Part shown: positions 45,291 through 56,945 of the stretch, piece by piece
How the letters are laid out: each line of letters opens with the position of its first letter
Numbering within the stretch: the stretch's first letter is position 1
DNA from: Helianthus annuus
Taxonomy: Eukaryota > Streptophyta > Magnoliopsida > Asterales > Asteraceae
Direction of reading: 5' to 3'
Assembly (NCBI RefSeq): GCF_002127325.2
Contig: NC_035436.2
Location: 30,963,558-31,027,557, forward strand
Length of the DNA: 64,000 nucleotides
The notes under the pieces: generated by a model
The model's database searches: none
What the model was told of the DNA's origin: nothing
The model's input: only the letters and a program-made list of their open reading frames with translations
Position numbers and translations under genes: made by a program

Positions 45291-47125
45291 ATAAATCATT
45301 AAATCATTTTTGATTTAAATTAACTTTGGTAAATGGCATCGAGGTAAAACATGAGTTAATCCGACATCGGGAAATCGTTTTTGTAAATATCTTTGTGTTT
45401 TTAATTTATCATAGTTTTTACATTTTAGGGGGAGTAAATCCAAATTTCAAAAATTCAAAAACATCAAAAAATTTCAAAAACACAAAAACAATAGAAAAAC
45501 AAAAATGAGTTTCCTGGCGAGCAAAAGAGAAAATGATAGTACATCAGTGGTCTGTCCAAACCTCTTTAAACCTTAAATGAAAAACGATAAACAGCTCTAT
45601 ATAAGATGTACCGGTAGGCTCACAATCATTTTAAAGTGTGCAGGGTGATATAAACTTAAGATCGACTGAAGACTGTGTGGGAACCGCTCATTGGCATATG
45701 GTCTTGGTACCGAAATTTCGTTTGAGAGATTGCCGAGGTTCTGAGATATGTGGTCTTTATGTTGTTTATCATCTGGGTATCAAGGTTGTTTCTTTTACCA
45801 AAACATAACGGAGACGAAGTCTAGATCTTCCATGATACCATATATACGTGTACATACTGCATACGACCTCAATAAGTGATCAACAATCACATGTCCACAA
45901 AAATAAGTGATAATATATCACAACTTTTATGCGGGAGTCAAGTTCGTCTCTTTGTTGTACGTTTGTACTGACCTGTTCACGGACTTGCTCCTGTGCCCAC
46001 ATGCATCTGAAAATCAAGTTCCTCATCAATAAGTGATTCTATCACATAGGGCTTGTTTTCAATCCAAAATAAGTGAGTATCTCACATTTTCATATACGTC
46101 AAAACAGATGATATATGGTATACTCACCAGTAAGATGAACTCTCGTGCATACCTTGATACGGGAATGTGTCGTGTGTGGATGAACACCGGTCGGTAAGTA
46201 TAAATCATACTTTAACGTATCCCCTCGCCATGATTAGATCTGATAAGTTGAGCTTATGTGGACAACAATACCGATAATCGTTATAGGATGCTTATCTAAA
46301 TGTTAACTAACTGAACAACAAGAGCGTTTTGGCGTGACCGTACACTGATATGATTCTCTTACCCTCGAAACTCGCAAAAAGAATGTCTGTAAATATTTAC
46401 TTACTGCTTTCAATTTCTGCATCTCTATATATATTTATTTACTGCTTTCAGTCTTTACATTTGAAATATTCAAAATTCCAAAAAGATTTTAGGTGTGTTT
46501 TAATATAAACTTTATAAAAGCCAAAAAGATTTTATTTCTAATTTCCTTTGATTACCCGATGTTGGAACTCGAGTCTTCGACACCTGAAATCTGATCAAGA
46601 CCAAAATGACTGATTCTTCATAAACGGTCGAAATTTGCAAGTTTTTGAAAGTTGAAAACCAAAATTGAATAATTTGTTAAACTTCAAACTGTCGGACGGT
46701 AGTTGATTGAAAACTGGTCACATGTGTGTTGTTTTTTTATGTTAACTATATTCCAAGCGGTTGTTCTCATTACGCGTTTAGCTTTCCTGTATGTGCAGAT
46801 GCGGCATCAGGACCAGCTAAAGGCAACGAGAACGTGTTAGAAGACTAACTTCGGAATGAAGACACGACGTGGAGGCACTCAAAAGATGAAAATGATCGAG
46901 TTGCCGCTGACCTATCATCAACACCACAAGGATCTAAAGAATTGAAGATCAAAATATTCACGAGCATAACTCAAGGGAGAGTTTATTTCAAGGGGGAGTT
47001 TGTTAACACACTTCCTAAATGAAAGGGGGAGTTTGTTGATACACTTTCTACTTACGACGCATGAAGACTTTGAAGATCCTCCGACATGGAAATTGAACCT
47101 TACGAGTAGCGTCCAAGGGGGAGTT
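45291..47125 (+). other. 3' non-coding spacer of the SIRE-like element
   Basis: No supported ORF. A phrase TTTTAGGGGGAGTAAAT near 45423 could be an internal polypurine stretch. Copies of AAGGGGGAGTTTGTT occur at about 46998-47013, 47027-47041 and 47113-47130; only the last adjoins the 3' LTR. Confidence 0.6.
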
Positions 47126-47792
47126 TGTTGATACACTTTATGTGGACGCGACTCGGTTTGGTTCGACTCGATTCGGTTCGACTCGGTTAGGTTCGGCTCT
47201 AGACCGATGTTGCGACATTCCTCTGTCGTGCGCCCCAGAGTTCGACACGCGAAGCACAAAGAGACGCGAACCGTTTACCGCATGACACATCACCATGACA
47301 TCACCATGATGATGTCGTAGGATGAATTACATAACTTATGCATGTGAGACGAAGAGCTGGTCAACTTGCATGACGAAAAACCTTCATGATACCTGCTGTT
47401 GACGAAAGATATCATACACATTGACGAAAAACCTCCTGCACATGTGAATGACGAAAGACCATGTCTTTCGTCATGAGTTTTTCGTCGGCTGTGGACTTTC
47501 GTCGGCTGCATGTTATTTCGTCGTAGTGTTTCGTCGGCTTCTTATCTTTCGTCGGCCACAAGATAGAGAGAACACACACAACTGAGAGATCACAGGAGAG
47601 TTTAGTGAGAGTCTGATATTGTGTAATCTTGTACCAAAAACTCTTCTGAATATATAAGTCAGTTAATCTTTGAATCTTTGTGTCTTGTGTTTGTCTTGAT
47701 CTCAGTTTGCTTACCCGGTTAGATTCCGCACAACCGGGTTTGTTCGTATCACAAGGATTAGGCGACTAGATCCACCGCTAGTTGGACCTACA
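47126..47792 (+). repeat. 3' LTR of the SIRE-like element (667 bp)
   Basis: Matches 40600-41315 apart from base changes, an extra GGTTCGACTC-type duplication near 47175-47190 and a deletion of about 55 bp after GGCCACAAG. The deletion ends are short direct repeats (CACAAG / CGCAAG), suggesting slippage or illegitimate recombination. Confidence 0.93.
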
Positions 47793-48050
47793 ATCATTTC
47801 CTTTTTATTAGTGAAAAACAAATTGAAGAATAAATAAAATACTATCAAAAAATAATAACAAATGTTTAAAATTTATCAACTACTATTCATGAACACCTAG
47901 TATAATACAGAGTTGGGAGTTCTAAGTGAAGTTTTTTTTTTCTTTCTTTTTTTTAAACCTGATCACCAAAATCATATGATACATCTTGCCTTTTAAGTTT
48001 TCAAGTTAAAAGTATTTGAATTAAAAAAAGCGGTCACTTATAAGACTAAA

Positions 48051-48293
48051 GGGTATGGGGGCCGGCTGAGGCCCGGCTAGGACCGGCGCCGGTCCCCACA
48101 CCGCCCCCCTGGGGCTCGGCTCGGCACAACCGGCACCCCACAGCCGGGGTAGCCGGTCCTCCTTTCTCCTCTTGCCTCTCACATATACCTATACATACAT
48201 ACATATATATACATAAAGGGGTTCATCCCCCACCCCCTAGGTCCATCCCCTCCAAGCCACTCCTACGTGGCGCCGACGGGCCTCTTCATACCC
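48051..48293. mobile_element. MITE with GGGTATG ends
   Basis: Starts GGGTATGGGGGCC and ends GGCCTCTTCATACCC (reverse complement GGGTATGAAGAGGCC). GC-rich core with CCGGC repeats, then an AT-rich part with ATACATACATATATATAC. The target duplication is unclear, so superfamily is not assigned. Confidence 0.6.
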
Positions 48294-48457
48294 TCTAGTC
48301 TAAACAGTACGGGTTTACTTTTTTTCAAGCGATAACATTTTTTTTTATTATAAAACGAGCAAGGGATAGATGAACCGATCCATCAACATATTTACAAGAA
48401 TAAAAGTGGGTTTTGTTATTAGCGAACTCAACTTTTCAATTCCTATTGACATATACC

Positions 48458-49052
48458 CAATGTTTTAAAAACCGGTTTTTAAATCAAACCGGATTAGGCT
48501 AAAAAATGGTTCAACCGGTTGAACCGGGTTGTACCGAGCGGTTCAACCGGGTTGACTAGCTACCTCAATAATTTCATAAATTACAACATCAACTTAAAAG
48601 TTAATCCAAAAATGCATAATTACATATTACAAGATGATCCAAAAGTAAATCTATAATAAAAAATAATTCAAAAGATAATCGGAAATCATTCAATTTTCCA
48701 ACAACCTCTTTTAAATGAAAGTGTACGATATGTTTAAGCCATTTGAGTGTTGAATACATCAACTATTTTCGTTTCATACAATATTAAATAAGAACTTTTA
48801 GTTACAAATAATCATAATATATAAAAATTACGTTAGATAAGTAATATATATAATAAAAATAAGTAACAATCCAAACTAAAATAACCCTGAGCCCATACCG
48901 GTATTACGTTTTAAACCGGTATACCGGATTTTACCGCCGGTACAAACCTTATGCCGTTTCACTTATTTACCGGGGTGTTTCGTACCGGATTTACATCTAG
49001 AAACGGTAATACCGGTATAACCGGCCGGTATTTACCGGTTTTTAAAACATTG
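48458..49052. mobile_element. hAT-like MITE with 8-bp duplication, rich in ACCGG motifs
   Basis: Ends are CAATGTTTTAAAAACCGGT and its reverse complement ACCGGTTTTTAAAACATTG. It is flanked on both sides by CATATACC (48450-48457 and 49053-49060). 595 bp with many ACCGG/CCGGT motifs in both subterminal parts. No ORF. Confidence 0.9.
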
Positions 49053-49117
49053 CATATACCAATGAAACGGAAAAAAAAAACAACATAATCAAAAATAATA
49101 TCTCCAGAATCATCTTA

Positions 49118-49368
49118 GGGCATGTTTGGGATTCCTTTTCCACTTCTCCTTCTTCAAAAGTCCTTTTCAAAATAATAAGCAAGAAATTCTTACTTCTCCA
49201 TTTTGACTAATTAAAGGCATAATTGGAGCTAGAAGAGCTTATTTCATGGTGTTTGAGATTCCTTTTCTCTTCAAAAGTACTTCTCAGATGATGTTTGGGA
49301 TTCCTTCTCCTTCTCAAAAGGACTTTTGGGGCTAAAAGGACTTTTGAAAAGGAATCCCAAACACCCAC
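49118..49368. mobile_element. Tourist-like MITE (PIF/Harbinger) upstream of gene B
   Basis: The left end GGGCATGTTTGGGATTCCTT pairs with AAGGAATCCCAAACACCCAC on the right. It is flanked by TTA (49115-49117 and 49369-49371), the PIF/Harbinger target preference. An internal partial copy of TGTTTGGGATTCCTT occurs near 49281. It lies about 300 bp before the start codon of gene B. Confidence 0.75.
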
Positions 49369-49667
49369 TTAATGAACGAGTCCGCGTCCGCCCCTAATCC
49401 TCGTGAAATTCGCTTGATGGGTTAGGAATTGGAGTACAAGAAAGATGGATACAAATTGTTTATACTTATCTCCATATAATAATAATAATGATAGTAACTA
49501 TATTATTAAATATTGATGATATGTTAGACATCCATTTTCCTTTATTTTTCTGGACGTTCTTAGACTTAGTGACTTACTATTGTTTGACATCGACCTTTTC
49601 TTTCTTTACATCATTATTGATCTCGACCACCTAGAAAACAAACACTTAATCCTTCTAAGAAGGAGGG

Positions 49668-52600
49668 ATGTATGATGATCAAGTGGTAATAATCGGGGCA
49701 GGGATTTGCGGGTTAGCAACGGCCCTCGCTCTTCACAAGAAAGGGATCAAAAGCGTAGTAATGGAGAGATCAGAAAGTCTGAGGAACGTCACTGGAGCAG
49801 CAATCACAATCCGACCAAACGGATGGCGAGCTCTAGATCAGCTTGGTGTCGCGAATATCCTCCGTCGCACCGCTGTCCCTTTTCAAAGGTTCCTCATACC
49901 TTTCCCATCCTTTTGGTGTTCGCCGTATAGATAATTACAAAGGTTCCTCATACCTTTCCCATCCTTTTGGCATGCTATGCTCACTTAGTAAACACCGATG
50001 TTTTTATGTGTTATTTACCTGATACTCATTTTTGTGTGTTATTTACTTGTACCAAGGTCGACTAACAAATTCACCCCACGTATTGAAATAATGATACATG
50101 TTTTTTTAATTTATTTATATTTTTTGTTTGTTTAGACGTCGATTGATATATTAATTATAAAATATTCTTTCACGCATCAATTTCTTTGAGTGGTGACCGC
50201 AAACACAAGATTTGCGACTATAGAAACCGTCGCTTAGTTGCAAGCATGATTGTTGCCAATTATCATATTCGTAACTTATTGGTATATATTCATTCGAAAA
50301 TACTCAGTTTTCAAGTAATGATGTGTTGCCAATTATCACATTCGTAACTTATTGGTATATATTCTCGCTGACGAGTTTATGATACTAACATGATAAGATG
50401 GTACTTCTTGGCCTTGTATAGGGAAAGAGTTGTATCGCTTGATGGGGAGAGACAACAAGAAATCTCATTGTAAGTGTAGATTAAAATATGTTATGACAAA
50501 GTAGCTACTTATATTTTCTTAATGTAAATCTGGTTTATATCTTCATACACCTACTTTTCGTCTTTTCTATTTTACCCAATATTTTCTTAATGAAAATAGC
50601 AACAACGTTAAGTTATATTTCCGATAAAAGAATAAGGGCAAACGTAAAAAAAATGATTTTCACTAAATTGACATATATGTTGATTTGTTTAAATGTAGTG
50701 TAACTGTCTTTATTTATCCATTACCCTTCTTAAATTATCTTTTATGTACCATCTAATATATACGTGTGTGTTATGGGTTTCTTGCATGCAGAACCAAAAC
50801 TGAATTGTGCACGTTAGATAAAATGAGAGAGATGTATAGTTAGACGATTATGCAGTTACATAATCATTTTATGTAATTTATGTAGCATATGTAAATTAAT
50901 AAGTATAAGTATTTAAAGTGTACAAAACTTATGGGCTAATTCTTTTTATTTGTTTAATTGTTTGTCTATTGAGGTACCATTGTGTTGGCGAAACACGTTG
51001 CTTGCGAAGGAAGGATATTATAGACACTCTTTATGCTGCGCTTCCAACGGCCACTGTCAAGTTCGGTTGCCAACTTGAATCTATAAAATTAGACCCACAC
51101 ACTACTAAACCAATTCTTAGGTTCATCGATGGAAGCTCAATTATTGCAAAGGTATTAACATGGTTTGAGTATATATAAAAAAAATACAACCAAATCATCT
51201 TAATGCAATTTCAGATTCTTATTATATCCTTACTGCCAAAGCAATTCTCATAATATTCTTACGGCGAAAGCAAGTTACTTCACTACTAGAAAACTGATTT
51301 TCAGCGATGAGAATATTATTATGGGTCACCGATAGATAGTCAAAACACATGTATACTCTTTCATAATGTCCTTCGATGATCCGCGCTGAATCATCATGGA
51401 CAGTATTAGTGTCGATCAATATTTTCTTTTTGTGACGACATGTAGTTAGTCATCGGTCCGCATTTGTGAAAATGAAATTTTGGATGAAATTTCGTCCCAA
51501 ACTTTTTTGTCGTTGTAGATGATCCGTCGGTGATTCATCCTTCGTTGATCTGATGGTGACGCCTCCCTTTGCTACTTCATAACAATGATTGTCCGACGAT
51601 GTCTTGCATTGATAATCCGTCGATGATATCTAGGTAAATTTTATCGATGAATTCTTTAGCCACGCCACTTTTCCCCCATTAGCCTTCAGCTGAGGACTAT
51701 CACATTCACATAGGGACCACCGGCAGCTTCGTCCATCCATCGCTGAAGGTCCTCTGATATGTAGTGCTTCTTCCTTGTTGTAGGTTGTAATTGGTTGTGA
51801 TGGTGACAAATCGATAGTTGCTGATTTTCTTAACCTCAAACGTATAAAGACGTTTCCTTTATGTGAAGTTAGAGGCTTAACAAACTACCCCTATGGTCAC
51901 TCCTTCGCTCATGAGTTCACTAGTTTCAAGAAAGACAACATACTTGTTGGTAGAATCCCCATTGACAATAAACTGGTTTACTGGTTTTGTACACAACAGT
52001 ACATTCTTAAAGGTAGTTTAGCATCATGTTTTATTATATTTTTGTATATATTTCATTTTAAATGTTACATAACTTATTTTTGTTTACAACTATGATAATT
52101 AATGAACAGATGAGAGAATTTGGAAAGATCCAAAGGTAATACAACACAACACCCTAGAGTTGCTAAGCAATTATCCCCAAGGAATTCAAGAAATGATTAA
52201 AACCACCGAGACAAAGTCGTTGTCTTTTAAACGCTTAAGATATCGTGCGCCATGGGACTTGATAACGGGCACATTTTCTAGAGGAACAGTGATAGTTGCT
52301 GGTGATGCTAAGCATGTCATGGGTCCGTTTTTGGGGCAAGGTGGTTCAGCAGCACTAGAAGATGCGGTTGTGTTGGCTAGAAATATGGCTCAACTGGGTT
52401 TGGACCATGTTGGGGACGCTTTTAATCTGTTTGTAAGACAACGAAGGATCCGAGTGATTCGAGTGTCATTGCAAACATACCTCATTGGCATGCTATCGAG
52501 TAATCCGTCACGTCTAAAGAAGTTTATATGTATTTTGTTAATGATTATTCTCTTTCGAAACCAGAAGAGTCATATGGATTATGATTGTGGTGCTCTTTGA
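49668..52600 (+). CDS. FAD-dependent monooxygenase, MO1/CTF2-like (gene B)
   Basis: Five exons: 49668-49888, 50422-50469, 50974-51151, 51784-52012, 52110-52600, all with GT-AG borders and closing phases, giving 388 residues. Motifs: [21 protein letters not shown] (FAD Rossmann), VVIGCDGDKS and [20 protein letters not shown]. It is a tandem paralogue of gene A with identical exon plan and very similar protein. It differs by one extra residue after LRN in exon 1 and lacks an 11-residue stretch present in exon 5 of gene A (between NHV and FDQFV there). Substrate unknown; class A flavin monooxygenase chemistry is inferred from the motifs. It is compact (2.9 kb), with only a small CACTA MITE in intron 3. 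The predicted C-terminus is hydrophobic (FICILLMIILF), as in gene A. Confidence 0.9.
51281..51766. mobile_element. Miniature CACTA element in intron 3 of gene B
   Basis: Begins CACTACTAGAAAACTG and ends ATATGTAGTG, flanked by the 3-bp duplication CTT (51278-51280 and 51767-51769). 486 bp with repeated subterminal motifs such as GATGATCCGTCGGTGAT and relatives, and no ORF. Intron 3 of gene A is 100 bp; here it is 632 bp, fully explained by this insertion. Confidence 0.85.
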
Positions 52601-53215
52601 TCCGTTCAAAAATCTTTATAAACATGGTTATATCTAAGATTGGTGCATAGATGTAAACGCGAATAAGTTGTGTAATATAATTATAGGTTTGAACTTTGAT
52701 GATATGCTTTACATTAGATGGATTACACAGGGTTTTTACAATCATGTTTTATTCTTCTACTTTGTGTTCATGATGAAATATCACACGGATATACTTATGG
52801 TGCACTAACACATGTTTTCCAATAATTAAAGACATCATTGATCGTAATAATCAAAGTATTGGTAACTCATAACACATGTTTTCCAATGAAATTACGGATA
52901 CAATTATACAAATATGTATATTTGACTACATAAGAAGATGAATTTATACTAGAAAAATGCAAAAAAAAGTTTGTATTAAAGGAAATTGTTGATATAAACT
53001 AATGATCGATGAGTCAGGAAAAAAGATGTGGGGTATTTATAAACTCAATTGTGTAGTTGTTAATTGGAATTTATAATGAAATTAATTTGAAGTTAGCGAT
53101 CATAATTTAAATATAAATATACCAAATCATAGTTGAATGTATTTTAATGATCATTAAATTAATTAATTAATTAATTATAAGATATGATATGGATATATTT
53201 TTAAGAGTACAAGAC
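52601..53215. other. Downstream flank of gene B
   Basis: AT-rich presumed 3' UTR and spacer, with AATTAATTAATT repeats near 53158-53178. Nothing else is recognised. Confidence 0.5.
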
Positions 53216-53218
53216 TAA

Positions 53219-53522
53219 GGGTTGTTTGTTTGCCTCTTAATGAGGCTCTTAATGGTTTAGACCTCATACTGGTTCAGCACTTAATGGTTCAGACATTTGC
53301 CTCTGAATGGTTAAGTATTATACAGAGTCTGAATGGTTAAGACCGCCAATTTGAATTGGTCAGACATTTATCTCTGAATGGTTAAGACCGCTAATTTGAA
53401 TTGGTCAGACATTTATCTCTGAATGGTTAAGCACTATACTGGCTCTTAATGGTTCAGACCTCTTACTAATTCAGCACTTAATAGTTCAGCAATTAATCAT
53501 TCAAAAGTTGCCAAACAGCCCC
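53219..53522. mobile_element. Tourist-like MITE with TAA duplication
   Basis: Ends GGGTTGTTTGTTTGCC and (reverse complement) GGGGCTGTTTGGCAAC, flanked by TAA (53216-53218 and 53523-53525). The interior repeats CTGAATGGTTAAGACCGC then CAATTTGAATTGGTCAGAC twice and many TTAATGGTTCAG variants. 304 bp, no ORF. Confidence 0.8.
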
Positions 53523-53525
53523 TAA

Positions 53526-53963
53526 AGACGGTGACTGCAATAAAAAGAAGATCATTTGGGTTCTATACTGGACTCTGTATGATTTAACAATAAAGGGTCC
53601 ATCGGATTAAAGTGATGGGCTGAATAATTGGGCTAAATTAGCTTTGTGATTGAGCTGTCAAGAGAAAACGACTAAAATTATTTACATTGATATATCTTTT
53701 TCATCTTCATGAGCGGCTAATGTTTGGCAATCAGTTAATGTAGGCTATATCTATATAACATATTGAATACTATGAAAATTTGAGTTAACATGTTGCAACC
53801 AACTTAGTTGAAAGATAATTATGTTTGAGCATTTAAAAGTATAACAATTATTGCGCTTATTTGATAGACGTTTAGAGTTCATCACCCGATCATGCCCAGT
53901 ATACTCTAGTTAGTTTGGTTAAGGATTAAACAGATGGTATGTAAGTATATGCGGATCATGCTT
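53526..53963. other. Spacer without recognised features
   Basis: AT-rich DNA. No ORF, terminal repeat or RNA gene recognised. Confidence 0.5.
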
Positions 53964-54083
53964 TAGGTCAGTGACTGTGTAGTCTATTAAACTTTATTTT
54001 CACCAATTAAGTCCTGCACCCCGTAGGTCAGTGACTTTGTAGTCTATTAAACTTTATTTTCACCAATTAAGTCCTGCACCCCG
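53964..54083. repeat. Exact-looking 60-bp tandem duplication
   Basis: Two adjacent copies of TAGGTCAGTGACTNTGTAGT through CAATTAAGTCCTGCACCCCG, differing at one base (GTGT against TTGT). Very recent by its identity. Confidence 0.88.
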
Positions 54084-54848
54084 TAACCGGATGTGATTGC
54101 TCATTTCTTGTCTTTGTAACATAGATCAACACTCTCGTGTTTTTAGTATGTGTCTTCCTTTCTTAATTTCAATAGTTCATCTTTAGTTTAATTCAAAACT
54201 TAAGTCAAACACTTTGTATGCATTTACCCTCACTTTGTATAATCAAACACTGTGTAACCACATTTTTCTCATTGATACTATACCCTATTTACCCTAATTA
54301 TCTAAGTTATTTAGGTTTTTGTCAAATTTGTACAATCAAATCAGTATCTATGATACAACTCAAGATTTACACAACTCAAGACTAAAACAAGATGAAATTC
54401 TTGAAATCTTACAAACCAAGAATGAATCAAAGAATCATACAAACGACCATCTATTTCTAGTCACATATTACAAAATATGTGAACTAATCTGTGAGCTTAA
54501 CAAAGACGCACATGGCTAAGAAGAATAACACAGACTCAAGATACCCTAATCGAAGTGTGTAGGTAATTCTGGATGATCTCTACTCTCAACTGAAACATTG
54601 AGCCTTTATATAGCAACAGCATAGGCAGCCCTAAATCCATCAGCCCTTTTAGCCCATCAACTTCTCAAGAATATAAACAAAGCCCTAAACATCAACGAGT
54701 CCAGCCCAAAAAGATCCTGAGTCCACAACACTGCAACAGCCCACATCATAACAAGTCCAATCATGAAAAAAAATATGCATTAGAAAATATTAATATGAGT
54801 TATAGGTTTGGCATTATTACTATATATTTTATTTTATTATATATTAAT
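54084..54848. other. Spacer with one unsupported ORF
   Basis: The frame at 54319-54519 (66 codons, MSNLYNQISIYDTTQDLHNS) begins with a non-ATG start and has no recognised domain. CTTTATATAGCAAC near 54603 resembles a TATA box on the plus strand. It may be part of an unrecognised LTR. Confidence 0.35.
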
Positions 54849-55002
54849 ATTAATAAACGGATTGAAATTAGTAATTTTAATATTATAATATATAGTAATA
54901 GTAATATATAGTAATACTAAAACAAAATAATTAAAGTATTAAAAAACTATATATTATTATAATATTAAAATCACTATTCATTTCAATTCGTTTATTATAT
55001 TT
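54849..55002. repeat. AT-rich inverted repeat
   Basis: AATAAACGGATTGAAATTAG then TAATTTTAATATTATAATATA is answered by TATTATAATATTAAAATCA and TTTCAATTCGTTTATT about 100 bp later. It forms a potential stem of about 45 bp with bulges. Confidence 0.65.
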
Positions 55003-55003
55003 C

Positions 55004-55089
<86 letters not shown>
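55004..55089. repeat. AAT/TAA microsatellite, about 28 units
   Basis: Uninterrupted (AAT)n directly abutting the CTAG end of a minus-strand Helitron, which may have inserted at its edge or lost flanking sequence there. Confidence 0.92.
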
Positions 55090-55090
<1 letters not shown>

Positions 55091-55125
55091 TAGTAATAAG
55101 GACCCCGCGCTTTGCGGCGGGTTCG
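55090..55125 (-). mobile_element. Helitron 3' terminus on the minus strand
   Basis: The minus strand reads a hairpin CCCGCCGCAAAGCGCGGG (plus positions about 55103-55120), a short spacer, then CTAG (55090-55093) next to T. The body would extend rightward (to at most about 55780). No 5' end or coding was identified. Confidence 0.6.
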
Positions 55126-55779
55126 TAATCATATACGTAATTTATGTAAACCACGTGAACTATCCGAATGTAACATGTGTTTAGAAATCTAGAAAATTAA
55201 GTTACCTATACTTCAATTTTAGTATGTAAAATGTGGGACCATATTAAACGAATAAGAAACACTTGAAACTACATGTACGCGTAGATAAAGTTTGTTGGTC
55301 ATTTTCCTTTATTAAAAACTAAAAAAATATAATTTTAAAATATGTTACATTTAAAACTTTAAAATAACTATTTATGTTTTTATAAAATTAAGTAATAAAT
55401 AATAACAAAATATAAATACATAAATTACATGTAAGAAATATTTAGAATATAACCATCTTCTGAAACCGACAAATACCATCAATTAAGCTAAATAAATAGT
55501 TAATTAAATATTTATTATGCCAACATGCACTGCCACAAACAAAACTACTTGAAACATATCAACTCTCAAGAATTCAAATTATGCTTGATGGGTCCTATAA
55601 GTGCTTCCCTAACTTGTAAACTAAGTCAAACTATGCATTATCAACTTGTAAAAAAATAATAGTAAAAATACCTCACAAAGTAAACTTATAAATTAATATA
55701 GGGAAAATAATAATAATTCAATTCGTTTATTTCCAATATATAAATTAGAAATATTTTGTTGCTTTTAGGTAGTTGTAAT

Positions 55780-56945
55780 ATATGCAATGGGAGTTTTTGA
55801 AAAAAAAAAAATTGTATTTTTTACTTTTAACCCAAAGTTTTTATCTTTCACATTTTAACCCCTTTAACATTTTTTTTAGTTTTAACCCAAAGTTTTTCAA
55901 GTTTTGCAATTTAACCTCAATTCTTTTTTATTTTCAACTTTGGTCCCCTCATACTTTTTGTTCTACGTTTCGTTTTAATTTTGCGAGTCAACACGCCACA
56001 ATGTGCGTGTGAGGTTCAACGTTTTTTCGTCTGTTTTTTCCCGTTTGACAGGACAGTCGCAACGCATCTATGTTTCTACGTTTGACAAGTTCGTCGCAAC
56101 GAGCGGGTCCTAGATCGACTTAGTTATTTTTTTCTACGTTTTAAGTTTCTGTCTAATTTCTCGCATTAACACGCCGAAACGGGCGTGCGTGGTTCATGAT
56201 TTTTCATATGTTTTTTGTTCGGTGTTATTTTTTCTTTTTTATTTATTTTATTTTTACAAGCTCTTCTAACGTTGGTGGTCGCTGGCGATGATTTGGCATT
56301 TGTGCTACTTGGCACAATTTTACGAACATATTTAACCTATTAAGTTTTTTACTAATAATTTGTTTTGAGCTTACTGTTATACCTCTTTTACTTAAGAAAA
56401 ATTATTTTTTTCATGTGCATATTTTTATGAACGTATCGGTATAAATTCGATTTGCTGGAAACGAGTGAGGTCAAATATAATACATTTTCATTTAAAAAAA
56501 AGCATTTTTACGTTCATATTTTTATGTACGTTTCGGTATAAATTTGAGTTGGTGTGTGTTTAGACGTACACTTTTTTGGGAAACAAGTTAGGTGATGTTT
56601 TGTAAATCTTGTTTCGAACCGAGTGAAGTTAAATTGTGGTTTCTTTTTTCCCTTTTTTTAAAAGTTGTCAATAATCTTTTTTGATTATACATGTCTGCTT
56701 TTGCGTTATACCCGTTACATTTTCTATGTATGACTCGGGTCACATATAATGGGTTATGATTGTACGGTATAAATTTGATTTACTTTAAGTTTTGATCTAA
56801 TCGTAATGCTTATATAAATTACATTGAGTTCAATTAAATATGTCGAAACGCATGTTTTCATATGGTTAACGTAACCCTTGGACTAATTCATTCGATATTT
56901 GCTTGCGATGTACCGTGCCGCAACGCGCACGGGTATTAAATCTAG
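55780..56945 (+). mobile_element. Helitron-like element ending in hairpin and CTAG
   Basis: The 3' end has CGTGCCGCAACGCGCACG (56914-56931), spacer GGTATTAAAT and CTAG (56942-56945) next to T. The body shares GAGGTCAAATATAATACATTTTC and CGGTATAAATTTGA phrases with the element ending at 27956. The left boundary is a guess near the start of the T-rich part; the true TC end is not identified. No Rep/helicase. Confidence 0.5.

Larger units (their letters stand above)
40600..47792 (+). mobile_element. SIRE-like Ty1/copia element, non-autonomous, with target duplication
   Basis: LTRs at 40600-41315 and 47126-47792 start TGTTGATA and end GGACCTACA. They are flanked by the duplication ATCAT (40595-40599 and 47793-47797). 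TGGAATCAGAGCCAAGG after the 5' LTR is a one-mismatch iMet-type primer site. The interior has a Ser/Asp/Glu-rich gag-side ORF set, a protease fragment and scrambled RT-RNase H pieces, then a 1.7-kb non-coding 3' spacer with repeated polypurine tracts. It lies between genes A and B. SIRE/Maximus placement rests on layout and the acidic gag region, and is inference. Confidence 0.92.
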
